From the NCBI GenBank assembly GCA_947579665.1, contig OX388352.1, forward strand, positions 33,660,216-33,724,215: a DNA stretch of 64,000 nucleotides, given 5' to 3'. The stretch comes from Sympetrum striolatum (taxonomy: Eukaryota > Arthropoda > Insecta > Odonata > Libellulidae). The translations under genes were made by a program, and so were the position numbers. Positions 35,103-47,838 of the stretch are shown piece by piece (positions within the stretch are counted from its first letter, which is position 1; each line of letters begins with the position of its first letter). The notes under the pieces were generated by a model. It made no database searches, was not told the DNA's origin, and saw only the letters and a list, made by a program, of their open reading frames with translations.

Positions 35103-35948
35103 GGGATCGTCCATCAATCACTTGAGGCCCGAAAGGGGGGAGGAGTCTTGGATAATATCACGAAATATCAGAAGGGGGAGGGGGGGTGCAGTGAGACTTC
35201 ACGTGTATTTATTTTTTCGTTGAGCGCACGATTTCTAAACCGAAAAAAGGCCGCCCAGCTTTCAAGATGCCAGGAAGTCCGTGATTTTGGCGCCGAAAAC
35301 ATGCGTAAATCATTGCCTTGCATAATTTCCCTTAAAAGACTGCAACAATGTCTAAACTAGGAGATCTGTATAAAGACCTACTTGCAGAGTATAAGAAGGG
35401 AAAATAAACTTAGTGTGGCCCAGAAAGAATTTAATGATCCGCATCCTCACACGACGATCGAGAGAGATTCTCAGCGTAATGCGTGAAAAATGATGACGCC
35501 GAGTGGCTTGATGAGACCGTCGTTGATCTTCAAGAAAGCACAGTGCCAACACCTGACTTGCAAGATGCTTATCCACCTGTTAGTGTTGAAGAAAGTCTCA
35601 CTAATCCGTGGTCCGAGGACAATTAGATATACTCATGTATCAGTAAAATTATATATGTTTATCACATGATTACACCTTTCATTTATTATTTCATGCCAGT
35701 CAGAAACAACCTGTAACCTTAATGTCGGTCTGGAAATTTTATTACGGTGCTTAATTTTCCAGAATTAAATTAGATTATACCTGTATTTAAAGATAATCTT
35801 CTGAAAATTTTAAGATACTTTGAACCAAAAAATACGCGTGATTTTGGGTAGGAGAGGGGGGGTTAGTCTAAAACCTCACCGCGTATCACCAAGGAGGAGG
35901 GGTGTTAAAAAGTTCCAAAAAAACATCAGGTAATTAATAAACGTCCCC
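35103..35948. mobile_element. PIF/Harbinger-like non-autonomous element (B)
   Basis: Same length, ends and TAA duplication (35100-35102 and 35949-35951) as in A; inherited through the duplication. Confidence 0.6.
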
Positions 35949-36742
35949 TAACTTAGATTTTAATATGATGAAGATTACTATTTGCTATATTTCTTTGTGG
36001 TGTATAATTTAGCGAAAACTTAGATTATAAGTTCGTAGATTTCCGTGGCGTTCAAATATTTTCATCATGGTTTCTGGTTCTCTTCAACGTTTTTTGTCTT
36101 AGTCGGACGATCCGAAAGAATGAAAAAAATAAGATTGATTACAGCAATATAGCAAAGTTTTTTTAATTACTGTGGAGAAATATTAGGAATACAGTTAAAT
36201 ATACGGTGGAAATCCGATTGCACGAAACGTGAGCCCACAGGTTTCAGTTTTACAGGTAGAAGTATTTATCGTTTCTTGCATTGCATGGATGGACAAGCTT
36301 ACATTTAAAAAAGTTGACGGGATAACTCAAAAGAGTTAATAAACCCCCAAGTTGTTAAACCTCCTGCCACGCGCCACTGGTGGATTGCAAGGATAAAGGT
36401 AAATTATTGTAAATAAATTAAAAAATTAATTAAGATCCTAGAATTATTTTCAACAAGATAATCATCGGACGTTCTGATAGTAAAATATAATTCGTTTTCA
36501 GACCGATATTTGTTCTTTGGGCAGTTTGGTTGTTTAATACCTCACAGACTGTTATGCTGTTTTAATGTAGCTTTATAATAATAGAACTTTAAGGTTGTCG
36601 GTTTTTGGGAGAACACACGTTCTTTGTTTAATGAGCGAGTTCTGAAGGAAACTTCTCCATTTAGGTTTAAAAGGTATAAGGGGACTTTTTACGATAAGGT
36701 GAAGCAATTAGAAAAATCGCCACCGAAGAACGACTTGAGAAA

Positions 36743-37000
36743 AGTCTGACAAGACAGGGACTCGAATCTCTCTGTTGTCGGTTAGTTGCTCTACCAATTG
36801 AGTTATCGAACCTGAACATTCTAACATGCCGTTCGGGAGAATTTGTAACCAAGGGCGTTGTCACTTTTCCTCCGACTATGTTGTATCGTCCACTGCTAAC
36901 GTCATCTAAGAAGATTCTGGCTCGATACCTCAATTGGTGGAGTAGCTTTAATTGCAATCATGAGAGTAAATTTGCTATCTGGTTCTTGTCTGAACATTTT
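36743..37000. repeat. Head-to-head pair of tRNA-like SINE ends (B)
   Basis: Copy of 17886-18148, essentially identical. Confidence 0.65.
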
Positions 37001-37281
37001 AATTCCCATTTTTTATATGGAAATTCAGATCTTCGAATTTCCATCCACTGTCTAATAAACACGTAATTACTTACGCAATTCTTAGTAATGCATAGCTGTT
37101 TTTCAAGGCTCAAGGATTTCTTCAATTATATTTGAAATAATATCGTTGCTGAAAAATTTAGATTTCATCCACGCTGCTGGGATTTCTTCATTCCCTGAAA
37201 AATGCTAGGTTCAGCGCCATAAAAGGAAAAAATCTGCCCCTGTACTGCTCACCGATGACTCATTTTGCTCTAAGGTATGAG

Positions 37282-37336
37282 TGATGAAAAGACCGATAAC
37301 AACGTCGCTCATGCTATTCGACACATCAGCACCTGA
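37282..37336 (+). CDS. Candidate terminal exon 6 within a conserved block (B)
   Basis: Identical to the block in A, with the same alternatives of frame. Confidence 0.28.
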
Positions 37337-40300
37337 AACACAAACAGTGCATGTTTATGAACCGAAGACATCGAAAACGTCTCTCCCGGTATGTGCGTAT
37401 TGGAGGAGCCTCAATTTTATATACGTTAAGACAAATGAAAGATTAAATTCGTCTCGAACGGGCAATATGCAATATAAGAAGTATGAAATAATTGAATATT
37501 GAATTCGTCTCAAACGAGCAATGTTCATAAGGGACGATATGATACGGTTTTCTAGGTGATATTTTTAAGTTCTCAAACTCCCTGTTGAAATTTCAATGTC
37601 AACCAATTGAAAAATTTGCATATTCTCCGAAATTGAACATTCATAACGGTATTTGTATTTTATAGTAATTAGAATGAAGAATTCATTCAAGAAGTTACAT
37701 TTCTACAGCAAGACGCTTTTGTCAATTTTTAAATGGTTAACCCAACCTATAATTTCAAATAAGTTCGATCCAAAAATATGCTATCTATCGTTCACTCACT
37801 GAAAGAATAATAATGAATTTATAAAAAGCATTATTCAAAATAAACTAAGAGGAAAACAAATTTGCTATTCTGATCCAAAAACTGTGCCACCTTTTGTTCA
37901 CTCAATGCAAGAAGTATGATGAATCTAAAAAAACTATTAATTTAGGATGAATTTAAATAAAGATTGAGATTGGCGTTATGATTGAGATGAATTTAAATAA
38001 TTATAAGGAAAGGACTCCCTCTCTCCTCAAATTTTTCTACATCTTGTCAGTATGAATGCTTTGGAAATCGATTGTTTTGATGTTAATTATTAAGATTCAT
38101 GATTGCAAAATATGGGAAATTAGGAATTTTCTTGGTTCGTCACAAAGTATCTTGGTAATCTGATATATAGTTCAAATGCGCCTTTTATTAACATTAAATA
38201 ATCATACCATGCTTAACGTTTACGGACGTATGGTTTTCGTTTGTTATGATATTCGTAGACATTTGTAAATTTCAAATTTTATACGATGTCCCAAGTTATT
38301 TACTTGAATTATACCTTGTGTTGAATTGAAGTTCGAAAGAGAATTTTAATAGTGAGTGGTAATATTTAACCATGTTTCTTATGGTATGATACTGTATTTC
38401 GAGGAATATTATCCCATCTATGAAGTAGCTTTGATGAATGAGCGACCATAAAAATATTTAGAATCAATGTATTTCTTTTAGTGCAGTTTTGTATTATTAC
38501 TATGATATCTGAAGTGTTTTATCCTATAAATAGTATCTGACATCTTGGCTTGAATTTGTGGAGTAAAATAATGAAAGTAGAGAAACGATTGCTGAATACA
38601 CACGATTTTAAAATAAACCCTCAGTAATTGCTTGTTTCGGTGAAATCGCCATCACCAGATGATGATAGCGATGACCTGATAATGGTCATGTAGCCATAAA
38701 ACGTTATTTTAGCTTTTGTGTTATTAAATTGTGTGGAAGTTTCAAAGTGCTTTTGTATATTCATAATCGTATGACGTGAAAAATTCTTCCTTAATATTAA
38801 GATATCAAATACCACTCTCTTCAAGGGTAAGACAAATTACATCTAATAGCATTTGGTTCCTTCAAATGTTTTTTATATTTTGGTGAAAATAAAATTGTAA
38901 TTCTGGCATTAAGCTATTTAAGAAATTGGAGCCGAACATTTTCAAATATTACAGCAAGGGCGGAAGTTCGAAAAATTGGTAGAAAGGCATTCCAAAGACA
39001 TTGTGTGGCATCCAATGTGCCGTCGATGGAAATATGTTTAGGGAACATTTTCATAATCCCTACTCCGCGACGTATAATTCTCATCGTCGCACAGGGGGCT
39101 AGAATCGATAAAAGCTAGCCAAAAATACGAACGTGGTTTCTTTGAGTGCGGACTTTGAAACTTGGCATGGTCATTCTTGAATAAATTTTGCATATAACTG
39201 CGAAATAATTTCTCTTGGTTCCCGCGCGTTACCATTATACCGGGGGTCAAGGTTGACCAAATATTGCGAAAAATGCCGGTCTTCGATTTTTCGCCAAATT
39301 CTTCAACTTCAAAATGATGCTGAACCCATTAAAAGTAAGTTATTGAAAGAAACAACGCTACGTTATAAACCTCTATTTTATCTTTCACAACCTTTAAATT
39401 TAATGATTGCGAATGAATAATTGCATATTTTATGTAACAAAATGGCGGACTCTCGTTTTAGAGAAAATGTTTACCTAAAGCAAGGAAAATAGTTGAGAGG
39501 GACTCCGAGGGACATAGAGATATTTATACCACGTTATTCTTTGAAGCTTTCTGAGGAGGAATCTGAAATAAAACCTTGCAACAATTTGTTCCCCTGCTTA
39601 TAATAACGAATTATCGACAACACTGCATGGGCAAATTCGCGCGGCGGAGTACGGCCCTCAGGGAAAATCTCGGTTTGAGAGGAACTAGGAACGTACCAAC
39701 GCTTCTCGATGATATGTTTTAATGTTTATAAGCAAAGTTTTTCGGCTTTAAATATAAGAGATGAGAATTCATAATATAAAACCCCAGTTTCATAAATAAA
39801 ATTCCAATGGAATCACTTCAAATTTTAAATAACGGATTTAGAGAATAGATGTAGTTACATAATTCCATAACCGCAGCACGTCCCGAAGTATGGATAAATG
39901 GTATAAATACTCGTTCTTGTAATAGTTACACGTAAAATTTTCAATCTCATACACATTGCTTCTCGTATTTTCAGCCGCAATAATAATTTAAAAAATGAAC
40001 CTGGGATGTTTTAATTGATCGTAACAATTTCCATATAGCAAATCGAGTGCTAGAATTCTATCTTTTGATCAGGTTATCATGTAATTATCATCATCACCTT
40101 AATCGTGTCTGATCGTCCATCGATGTGAACCACTGTTCGCCTTGCTTATCTTTATTAGTTCTCACCCAAAACGGATTCTCTACCATCAGCTTATGGAACC
40201 ACAAGGATTGTTTCATTTAATGAATGATATCGCAAATGTGTGAGATGAATGTATTGGGGGAAATTATTAAATAAAACCGTATCAGATAGTATATGTGTCA

Positions 40301-40484
40301 AATTGAGTAATATTCTCGTAGCTCGACACAATGCTAGGAAAATATTTAACCTTTACTTACCACCAACATCAAAAGAAAAATACAAGTTCAAGAATATATC
40401 TTAGCTACTTAGAGGAGATAAACAATAGCACAAATCATATATTTGGATTAAGTGTCGATGGCTTTAGAAATAAGTCGTTCTTGA

Positions 40485-41007
40485 TTTAAATAATTGGTTA
40501 ATGGTCGCTAAGCGGGTTTTTTATCGTAACTTTCTTTCATATAGAAATTTGGAGGGCCGCCATCCAATTTATGTTTTAAATATCTCAACGGGGGTTGGGA
40601 TGGGTTGGGGGAAGGATTTCTAGATTTGTAGATTTTTGATAGAAATCCCTCTCCCCTACCCAAACCTAACGGCAACTTTGCCGTCTGTAAACGTATTATT
40701 TATTGCAAAATCACGAAAAATCTTCATTTTCATCGTAGAACGTTGATCAAAAGAGGCTTTTATATCTCTTGGGAGGAGTGAGCCGACGGAAATAATAAAT
40801 TGTTCCTCATTTTAATTGTTTATAACTTTTTAAATCGTATTCCACGCGGTCAGTTTTTTATGCCCCCCCTTGATGTGAATGTCGGGGGCTTCGTAGCTGG
40901 CAAGCCAAGGTAAGGGCCCGGATTAGGATCGCGACACTCGAAATTTGTACTTGAAAAAAAAGTAACGATAAAAACCCCGCTTAGCAACCATTAACTTAAT
41001 AATTTTA
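40485..41007. mobile_element. Foldback element 1, copy C
   Basis: Uninterrupted copy of the same length and orientation as in B, about 97-98% identical to it. This agrees with B and C sharing their unit heads. Confidence 0.78.
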
Positions 41008-43605
41008 CGACTACTTGTCTGTTGGCGGTTATATGTGGAGTCCTTGAAAGTTTTCCTAAGTTCTAAAGAAGGGAGTCAAATAAATTTTTTCATAATCAGT
41101 TATTGACAAATTCCAGATATTGAATATGTTTTCTCTGTCCATACGATCTTGAATTCAGTATTTGGCCATAAAGGAGGTTTTTCAAACATATGTCTTCGTA
41201 TTCAATAGCACCTAAGCATAGTTAGATAATGAACTTTGAGGTTTTCTCATTGAAGTTTACCTAAGACCGGTTCTAATGCAACCTAGCATATTAAAAATGT
41301 GTTCAATTAATCACCCTACTTACTCTGCAACTACAATAAAAATTTGTTGATCTTCTTTTATAATCTTCGGGTTATGAAATAAAAGAAATATTTTCATCTT
41401 TTTTTCCCTTTTGAAGTAATTATTCCTCATTTAGAATTGAAATTTAGTAAAATTTAATAAAAACGCGATACCGTATGCTCATTAACCGGTAAGGTTGCTT
41501 ATGCTTATATATCCGATTCTTATTCTGCGACGATCTCAGGTGAGATATTTGATTAAGAAGAGCATTGTATTGACATCGCACGAGTCCATAACACCCGTCG
41601 GTGACTCTTCCCAGAGTAATTCTCTTGACCGTCAATAATCCCAATTGAACGACGTCAATTAAAGTGCAGGTTATGACAAAAACCGCTTAATTAAATAAAA
41701 GGAATGTTCTAGATTTGTCCACGACGGAGGAAGAAAGGCTTCGGGAGAAGTTCTTTTAGATGACTCGTTTAGTTAAAATCTTTGGGACATCCGCTTTCGA
41801 AAAGAAAGAATGTGCTTCGCAAGAGTTAGACACAATACCATCTTATAAACATTCGATAAGGAAAGCTTGCGATGAAGAATGAGCGCAAGAAACATGAATG
41901 CGTAAGCGTCTATGCCCTCGTTGCAGATTAAAGGAGATATCTAGACTCCTCGGAAATGGATATTGTTTGAATTTAAGATGATTTTTCTGTATTGATTCCG
42001 ATCTGTATAATCGCAAATTAAGTCAATTATCTTACTTTCGATTGTGTAGGGATATTTCAGATCAAGTTGAAATGCGATAAAAATAAGTTTTGAAATTGAT
42101 CTTCTGAAGTTAAATCTAGTATAGCTACATCTAAAAAGTAAAATTTATTTGAGATGAATTAGTTCTTTTCCTTGAAAGGTTTTTATCTCTATTGCAAAGA
42201 TACGATGTATTCACAACATCATCAGGTGCAAACAGATCAAATGCCGGAGCGTTTCAAAAAAAATGGAGGGAAGTAAAAGGGGAAGTCATGTTTTATAGAA
42301 AGACATGGTGAATAGACCACCTTGATACACATAAATTGCTAAAGTTTAATTGTGAAAACAATTTCATATACCATATTTTTAATATTTCTCTCTATTTTGA
42401 TGGTCGTCTTTATTAGAAAAGTAACCTCAAATCTCTTATGTGCAACGGTAAAGATCAAGTGGACCTTCTTAAAAAGCTCGAATTCACTGAACTCAGTTCA
42501 ATGGTTGTGATGGCATATAGATAGGTTAGAATGAAGAACGAGTCGGTGTGATGTAAAATGCCCCACTAATCCTTAAAAAAACAAAGTATCACACCGACCG
42601 TATTTCGCCAATTACTGAATTAAAAATTACCATTTCTCCTCTTCCTTCATTCCTACTCAAAATTCTTTAATGTGCACGAATTAGAAAAAAAATAATCTTC
42701 CACAATCTGTACCAATCAAGATTTCTTAATGACGAGAACTTGATTATCAACAACTCTCTGTCCATAACAACTTGCATATTCTCTTCCTTACCCCCTTCTC
42801 CACCTCTCAAATGACTCACTAAGACTCCCTAAAACGTCTCTCTTTCTCTTTATTTCTGGAAAAAACGCATTAAAATACTGACACATCTTCATTCAGTTTT
42901 ACAGTTTAATTAAAATTTGATCGCCACAGTAACCTAATTTTTGCATCGCAATTCATCCCTCGCAATGGCAAAACCGCTGATTCCACTTTGATTTCAGCTG
43001 TTAAGATTCATCGGTCCATGTGGTTCAAAGACAACTGGTGCTCCGTCTCAAAACCTAAAAGGAATATTCAGAGTGGATGCGATAGTATGGCCCATTTATT
43101 GACTTTAGCCGTCTTTCGTCTCTGAGATTAGCTACGTGGACGAATCCCTACCTTATGATGTATCCTATAGAAGTCGTTATATGCCGAGGTTGTTGCGAGA
43201 ATATATAACGAAATGCGACCACGAGTTTCTACTTTCGCGAGATTTCTATTATTAAATTAATTTTCTACCATGAAGAAAGCTCATATTCCCCCTCTAATGT
43301 CATTTCCCTAACTTCACGGATAACTACCTCACCTTTGTTGTTTTCTTATCTTAGCGTGTTTATCAGCACCACTTGTGAGTAAAACTTTATGCTCTTTAAG
43401 TTAGTTTTTAGAAAACAAAAGGGATGTAAGATAGAATTTTAATTTGCTTTGTTAAGGGTCACTGCAAGGATAAAGTAATTCGAAGTTTCTGCAGAAATAT
43501 TATTTTCGTGAAAGATAAGAAATATATGTTTATCTTTGTAATCCTAATTTTACCTAACATTTTGTTTTTTTGGAGTATTTTAATTTATTTCGCGACAAGA
43601 TTATT
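41008..43605. other. Unit-conserved stretch without a recognisable gene (C)
   Basis: Counterpart of 3455-6060. It is B-like up to about 42172 and roughly 10% diverged after that. It ends where the private insertion of unit C begins (ACAAGATTATTC, then new sequence). No gene is supported. Confidence 0.5.
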
Positions 43606-43839
43606 CCCGGATGAATTTATTCAAGATATATTCAAAATCATTTAAATGTATCATTTCAATTTAAAAAAATCTGATGTGGCCAGCACATGACTTTCTCCAT
43701 GTATAAGATGTAAATATTTATTTACGACAGTATTTTCGAACCCTATATTCAATCTAAACTTGGAAGATGAGTGTTTAATTTATATTATATTATATTTTAC
43801 GTCACAAATATTATAAATAATGTTTTTCGGGACATGTTC

Positions 43840-44395
43840 GATGAAAAACGATGAAATGGCCTTTCGCCCCAGCGCCCAGAGCGCCCACAACGTACATAAT
43901 CAGCAACTTCCGGTTTATCAGTATTTCACAAATAACTCCTACACAATCAGTGATACAAAAATATATTTCATACAAAAGTTATAGTAAATATTATTTTCTA
44001 AAACTTTTATAAATAATAGTTTATACCTAAATATAATATTTATGGAAATATTTCGAAAACCGGAAATGAGCTTTGAAAAATGAAGCTCGACTTCCGGTTA
44101 ACGGATTTACTCCAAAAACTAATCAACTCTGACAACACACACCACAGTACTATATATGAATTTTGGTATAAATACTACTAATAGTTTTCACGTTAGAGCG
44201 CCCACAAGCACACACACACACATAAAGACACACTCACACACACACATACGCACAGACATCATTCCGAAAATGGTCAAAACGTGTTCTAGGGACCCCAAAA
44301 CATGTATTTCCGTTGAAATCTCGAAGTCGATTTTTTTCATGAAAACGATACTTTCTCTATACTTCGTATATGGAGAAAGTAAAAATGTTTCCGTA
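43840..44395. repeat. CA-rich interspersed repeat ending in a hairpin
   Basis: Contains GCGCCCA repeats, a pair of CTTCCGGTT motifs, a (CA)n-rich run at about 44206-44258, then AAAATGGTCAAAACG and a terminal hairpin ACTTTCTC...GAGAAAGT at about 44351-44381. This looks like a non-autonomous dispersed repeat. The 5' limit is not clear. An 86-codon open frame over the CA run is low-complexity. Confidence 0.5.
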
Positions 44396-44680
44396 AAAAA
44401 TATTGATGTACGTTAAAAAAAATATTATACGAAACGCTTCTGAAAGTTATTGCAGTACCCGACTCAGTGAATGAAAGTGAAATGGTTGACCATAAAAGAG
44501 TAAATTTGACAAATAAAAAGTTATTTTAGAGCTACTTCATACCTTAGCATCCAATTGCATCATTAAGCATATTTAGAGACAATGAGGTTTGAAAACAAAT
44601 AGATTAGGTTTAATTTTGCAAAAATGATAACTTTAATATTTTTATGACATTTATTTTATATTATTTAAATAACATTATAA

Positions 44681-44734
44681 AAAATGAAGGAGATAATTGG
44701 TACTTTTTCCACAAAAAACTGTCTCCTTCATTTT
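44681..44734. repeat. 13-bp perfect inverted repeat
   Basis: AAAATGAAGGAGA (44681-44693) and TCTCCTTCATTTT (44722-44734) with a 28-base loop. It lies just outside the left end of the Tigger element. Confidence 0.6.
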
Positions 44735-44781
44735 GCATGATGGATTTTCACCATATCTCGCCGGATTCTGTGAACATTATA

Positions 44782-47700
44782 CAGGCATCCCTCGCCAGCC
44801 GCGGGGGTTAGGGAATCGAAAGAGCCCGCGGTTGGCGAAGCATTACGTATATGGGAAATCAAGGGTTAGGTTTTTCGAGCAACAATATAGGGAGAATAAA
44901 TTATAACAAAATTGTTTTCCCTGTTTATTACATGTATACATTTATTAGATATTATTCCTCTTTAATTTTGGCCGCATTCCTATCCCAAACGCGCCGATAA
45001 CTTCCGATAAAAATGATCAGCTCCCTCTGAATTGGAAATTTTGGCTTTAACGGAATCGCGCTAGTCTGCAACATAAATTTTACATTTACGAAGTAATTTC
45101 CCAGGTTAAATACGTTTATGCCCTGAATTAATAACTGATACTATTTAAATAGTCGACATTTATCAATAAAGAATAATTTATTGAAAATATAATTTCAATT
45201 ACTTGGATTGCCTTGAATAATCAATGAATTGTGTCTATTATGTCAGTTACGGTACTAAATTTACTCTCAGTACTTTCTGATTCGGCATCTCCTATTTTAC
45301 TAAAGAATTATATGATAGTTGACTGGCTCAGTTATTTCGTTAAATTCTTCCTCAATTCTTTCTAAGGTTGCAGCAACTCCTCCAATCCTCTTTTGAAAAT
45401 CAAGCTACGGTCCATTTTTGGTCCACGTCAATCACAAAATCTGATAAATTGATCAACGATTTTGTTGACATTGGCCAAAGTAATTTCAGTTGAAGGTCCA
45501 TCTTCGTCCTCTTCCTCAGCCTCGTCCTGCTTGTCGATGAGCTGCTCGAAATCCTCCTCACTCAACTTTTCATTGCTTGAATTTAATAGTTCTTCATCAT
45601 CATTTAGCTGCATGTCTTCTAGCCTTTTTGCTACATTTCTTTCCCTTTCAGTCGCTTTCCATGTGAAACGAAATAATTTAGTTAATTGACAAGTTTAAGA
45701 AATTCTTTAAAATCAATGACTGCCTACGGCCAGAGTTTCCGCCAACATGAATTCAGTGTCGATGGTTTAACCTCAACTAGTGATTCTTTAATTAAATTTA
45801 TATTGTCGGCAATAATTAATTTTTTCCAACAATCAGTTACAGAGAAAGAGATATTTGTTTTTCTCTATCATTTCTAACAAAAAAAAGGATGTACGCCGAA
45901 TATAATAACTTTTGAAGGTAGAAATGTTATCCTGATCTAGAGGCTGGAGGAGTGATGTGGTGTTAGGTGGGAGGAAGACGGGAGGTTGGGTGAGTAGATA
46001 TAAGTTCCTGAGGATGGCCTGGGACATTATCCAAAAATGGAAGAACTTTAAAAGGCAATTTTTTTGATTATATATATATTTCTCAACTTCGGGAGCAAAA
46101 AAATGTTAAACCAGCCCAGGAAGATATTTCGACTCACCCAAGCCTTTCGGTTGGACCACCAAAACACTGGAAGATTATTTTTAATTCTTCCTGACAGAGC
46201 TCGCGGGTTCTGCGAGCGGTAAATTACCATAGGCTTCACTTTGAAATCGCCTGCTACATTGGAGCATAAAAGAACCTTGACTTTGGTAACCTTTAATCCC
46301 GGAGCATTTCTCTCAGACTTGGAGATAAAAGTCCGGGAAGGCCTTCTCTCCAAGAAGGGTCCGGTTTCATTGGCATTAAACACTTCTCTTTAATAAGCTG
46401 CATAAACAAATTGGGAAACTCTTTGTGGTCCGCTGATGCAATTTCACCGGAAATCTTCACATTATGTAGGTTATGTCTTTTCTAAAAATTCTCAAACCAC
46501 CCTTTACTTGTGGTGAATTTTCTTTCGCCACTGCTTTCACCTGAAGAAGCGAAATGTTTATATAACCGCAAGGGATTGTCTCGGATAATTATGGTGCTTA
46601 ATGGCACTCTGTTTTGTGTCTGCGATTCAATCCATATATTGAGAGCCTTTTCTGTTTTTTCGACGTTACTATTTCGTGACACGTAGGACTCTATAACACT
46701 TGCGCTAGTTGCACTCTGAGCAATAGTTCTGATTGACGACTCACTCTTTTTAATTTTCCTAATAGTGGACTCATTCACTTCCATCGATCTGGCAACTGAT
46801 GCACAGAATTCTCCGCGGGAAAGTCTGTCGAGAACTTCTAAATTCTCATGGAGTGTCGTTACTCGTTTTGCACGTTTGAAGACACTACTTTTCTCCTACC
46901 TTGATTTACGCTTCGGATCCATCACAGCTCATACAAAAAGTAAAATTCGCCAAAAATTGAGACGTCTTTAGTACACACAGCTAAACTTCTCCGACAAATC
47001 AACTAATCTGACTAAGTTCGAGTTAGGGTTTGCTCTAGGGATACCCTAGACGGGAAAAATGACAATGTCCAAAGACTCGGCAGTCCACCCCTTTAAGTGG
47101 ACAGTCAGCCCTTATTAGACTTCTCAAACCCCGATGAGATTTCTTTTAATTATTCTCCCATGATGACCGATGAGATGCCCAAGTTCATAGACACATATGA
47201 AGCCAATTTCAGGAATAACATTATAAACCTTTCTAAAAAGCTGAGGATATGCAGAGCAATGACATTTCAAAGAAGTGCCTCAGTGTATGAAGTCTGTCTC
47301 TCAAGATGCAAACGACGCGCTTCGGCTGTATAGGAAAATATCCGTTCCGTTTATGGAAACTTTTGGTTACCAATAGAAACCTAATTGAAAGAAAAACACC
47401 TAAGCTAATGTAATTTATCAGAAAATACTATTAATGAAAGGAAATTCTATAATATCTCGGAAAAATCCGCGATGAAAATTAATTTGAGTAAGAAACAAAA
47501 TTATTTGGAATTAGGTGTTTCCGCGGTAGTACGGTAAAATTTTGAGTTCCGGTAGGAATTGTTAAGTAATAGATTTTACGATTCGAAAGAAATGCTAAAA
47601 ATGGCCGCATAAGCATACCGAATAAAATTAATTCTGATTCCGCACTCGGCGAAGCTTGTTAAAATATTGGGCACCAGATATACTGGAATTTACATTGTGG

Positions 47701-47836
47701 ACTGTCGAGTCGGTTGACTCGTAGACCGCGGTTGAAAAGGGAAACACCCGCGGTTGAGAAGACAGGGTGTGAAAAACTTAACCACGGATACTCAAGGGCC
47801 GCGGTTGGCGAAACCGCGGCTGACGAGGGATGCCTG
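44782..47836 (-). mobile_element. Tigger (pogo superfamily) DNA transposon
   Basis: 3,055 bp with terminal inverted repeats CAGGCATCCCTCGCCAGCCG at the left and CAGGCATCCCTCGTCAGCCG (inverse of 47817-47836) at the right, one mismatch in about 23. It is flanked by TA duplications (44780-44781 and 47837-47838). CCGCGGTTG motifs recur inside the right end (47727-47810). A degenerate transposase lies on the minus strand. Present only in unit C. Confidence 0.9.
45428..46922 (-). pseudogene. Tigger transposase pseudogene
   Basis: Starts at ATG 46922 with MDPKRKSR, then an immediate TAG. The same frame continues (EKSSVFKRAKRVTTLHENLE, then LDRLSRGEF) as the N-terminal helix-turn-helix, followed by the CENP-B-type DNA-binding part (46784-46482). 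After a frame break, 46383-46048 holds the start of the DDE domain: FNANETGPF, where Tigger proteins have Asp in FN-x-DETG, so the first catalytic Asp is Asn. The second Asp is present (LDNVPGHP, near 46031). After another frameshift LPPNTTSLLQPLDQD supplies the third. An acidic C-terminus (EEDFEQLIDKQDEAEEEDED) ends at 45428. Stops, frameshifts and the lost Asp make it inactive. Confidence 0.88.
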
Positions 47837-47838
47837 TA

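Larger units (their letters stand above)
21226..40082. repeat. Tandem segmental unit B (chimeric)
   Basis: Second tandem copy, 18,857 bp. Positions 21226-23315 follow C (about 40083-42172) at nearly every diagnostic site. From about 23316 to the end it follows A. The unit therefore joins a C-lineage head to an A-lineage body, as expected of the middle product of an unequal crossover. It carries a private 134-bp SINE at 26598-26731. Confidence 0.93.

Noticed and set aside
44156..44416. 86-codon ORF with THTHIKTHSHTH
   Set aside because: Coding appearance comes from the (CA)n run of a dispersed repeat.
45462..45689. Serine-rich plus-strand ORF of 75 codons
   Set aside because: It is the antisense shadow of the acidic C-terminus of the Tigger transposase.
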